A stretch of DNA of 6,558 bases from NCBI RefSeq assembly GCF_016680995.1, contig NZ_JAEQMG010000080.1, forward strand, positions 1 to 6,558. Direction: 5' to 3'. Position 1 is the stretch's first letter. Every line of letters begins with the position of its first letter. A program made the translations under genes and the position numbers. Positions 5,491 to 6,558 of the stretch are shown piece after piece. The notes beneath the pieces were generated by a model, which saw nothing but the letters and a program-made list of their open reading frames with translations, was not told where the DNA came from and did not search any database. Source of the DNA: Ruminococcus difficilis. Lineage in GTDB: Bacteria > Bacillota_A > Clostridia > Oscillospirales > Acutalibacteraceae.

Positions 5491-6558
5491 TTACTCCCCG
5501 GCGGTGGTTTCTTCCTCCGCGGAGGTGGTTTCCTCAGCCGCTGTGGTAGGCTGCTCGGCTACAAAGAACATCTTGGGATCGTAGCCGTCTACGGCTGAGT
5601 TCTTCTCGTAATCGAGGTCCTCAACAATCTTCTTGAGGTAATCCTCGAAATCGTCTTTCTTCATGGTATTGAGAACGCCTGCGCGGTTAGTCTCGCTCTC
5701 GAGGTAATCCTTGGCGGAATCCGCGCTGTTTCTCTTGTAAACAAGGTAGAGCATGCCTGAATCACCCTCGCCTACCTTTACGGTGACAGCCTTGTTGTTG
5801 CCGAGCTCCTTGAGCGCGTCCTTGATCTGGTCGCCTGCCGAAACGTTCTCGAGCTGCTCGGTGTTGTCAACAGCGGGGCTCTGGCTGAGCTCGTGCTTCT
5901 CGGTGTATTCCGATACAACGTCGTCGTAGGACTTGCCGTCGTCGATATCCTTTACATAGCCCTCAAGCTCAGAAGTGTAGTCTGCGATTTTCTCATCGCT
6001 GAGAGCAACGTTCTTGGACTCGCCCGCCTCGTCGGTTGAAGCCTCGTAAAGCTGAACGGGAATGTAGCTGTAGTCAACGTAGTTCTCGATGAAGTAATCC
6101 TCGAGCTCGCTGTCGGAAACCTCCTGGGAACCGCCCTCACCGTAGAGCTTTGCGAACAGAGCACTGTAGTTCACGGAATACTGCGAGGTGCAGTAACGGA
6201 AGCTGTCGTAGGAGATGCCGTAGGGCTCAAGCTCCTTGCTCATCGGCATGATGTAACCGTAGTTTGCGTACTGACCGACATTCCAGTAGGTCTTTGCCTG
6301 CTCGTCGGCAGCCTGCTGGGTCGCCTCGTCAACAGACGCGCCTTCATCCTTCATGCCCTTCTCTACCGCGAGGAAGTTGAGGCACTTCTTCTGTGCGTCG
6401 TCCTTGATCCACTGGCGGGCAACTGCGGTGTTGCCGTCATCGTCGGTGATTTCGAGGTCGAGCCACTTGTCGTTGGTGCCGTCGTAGTCGTCAAGCTCCT
6501 TTGCCTTTGTCTGAGCCTGCTGGTAAGCGAGGTCAAGGCAGTAGATGTACACGCCGAT
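5491..6558 (-). CDS. PrsA/SurA-like extracytoplasmic foldase candidate, N-terminus outside window
   Basis: The frame is open to the right edge, so the real start, and any signal peptide or lipobox, lies outside; the GTG at 6550-6552 is not a convincing start. The visible 355 residues are acidic, soluble and rich in helix-forming sequence. The first half resembles the N-terminal chaperone region of SurA/PrsA proteins (LDLAYQQAQTKAKELDDYD near the start). A segment SDSELEDYFIENYVDYSYIPVQ, at about residues 148-169, corresponds in pattern to the helix and first strand before a parvulin domain. DDGKSYDDVVSEYTEKHE, later NVSAGDQIKDALKELGNNKAV, and GMLYLVYKRN follow the order of parvulin motifs, but the usual ASHIL and GGDLG motifs are missing. 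It ends in a TTAAEETTSAEEETTAGE tail. It is probably cotranscribed with the surface-protein gene 24 bp downstream. Foldase is the best fit, but a plain secreted protein of unknown role is possible. Confidence 0.6.
   Translation of the reverse strand: MGVYIYCLDLAYQQAQTKAKELDDYDGTNDKWLDLEITDDDGNTAVARQWIKDDAQKKCLNFLAVEKGMKDEGASVDEATQQAADEQAKTYWNVGQYANYGYIMPMSKELEPYGISYDSFRYCTSQYSVNYSALFAKLYGEGGSQEVSDSELEDYFIENYVDYSYIPVQLYEASTDEAGESKNVALSDEKIADYTSELEGYVKDIDDGKSYDDVVSEYTEKHELSQSPAVDNTEQLENVSAGDQIKDALKELGNNKAVTVKVGEGDSGMLYLVYKRNSADSAKDYLESETNRAGVLNTMKKDDFEDYLKKIVEDLDYEKNSAVDGYDPKMFFVAEQPTTAAEETTSAEEETTAGE

Noticed and set aside
5514..5525. Perfect 12-base palindrome CCTCCGCGGAGG
   Set aside because: It lies inside the Glu/Thr-rich tail codons of the foldase-like gene, has no T-run and has no second copy nearby; codon repetition explains it.

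Overview
The window looks like chromosome from a Gram-positive, moderately GC-rich gut or rumen Clostridia, most likely Ruminococcus or another member of the Oscillospiraceae. This is inferred from a type III glutamine synthetase, strong AGGAGG-type ribosome sites, a Pro/Asp/Glu-rich surface protein with a signal peptide, and a Thr/Glu-rich tail on an exported protein. No ribosomal RNA, tRNA, CRISPR array, insertion sequence or phage gene is visible.

Layout. (1) Positions 1-1733, minus strand: the first 577 codons of glnN, encoding type III glutamine synthetase; its C-terminal end lies beyond the left edge. (2) Positions 1734-1920: a compact divergent control region. It holds a near-consensus promoter for glnN, an intrinsic-terminator-like hairpin inside the glnN 5' leader, and a promoter facing the other way. 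(3) Positions 1921-4606, plus strand: a tightly coupled three-gene operon with ATGA overlaps at both junctions. It encodes an RlmD-type 23S rRNA m5U methyltransferase, an amidohydrolase-family TIM-barrel hydrolase, and a TraX-family multi-pass membrane protein. (4) Positions 4607-4647: a hairpin terminator that can serve both strands. (5) Positions 4648-6558, minus strand: a two-gene exported-protein unit. A partial PrsA/SurA-like foldase candidate is transcribed first, followed 24 bp later by a secreted, single-pass, membrane-anchored protein with a Pro-rich stalk and Gly-Asn-Thr repeats.

How it fits together. glnN assimilates ammonium. The terminator-like hairpin between its promoter and its ribosome site suggests control by premature termination. 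The rRNA methyltransferase operon is housekeeping at its head and uncharacterised at its tail. The foldase candidate and the surface protein probably work on the outer face of the membrane, possibly as chaperone and client. No defence or mobile system was found; the glnN leader is the most interesting regulatory signal here.
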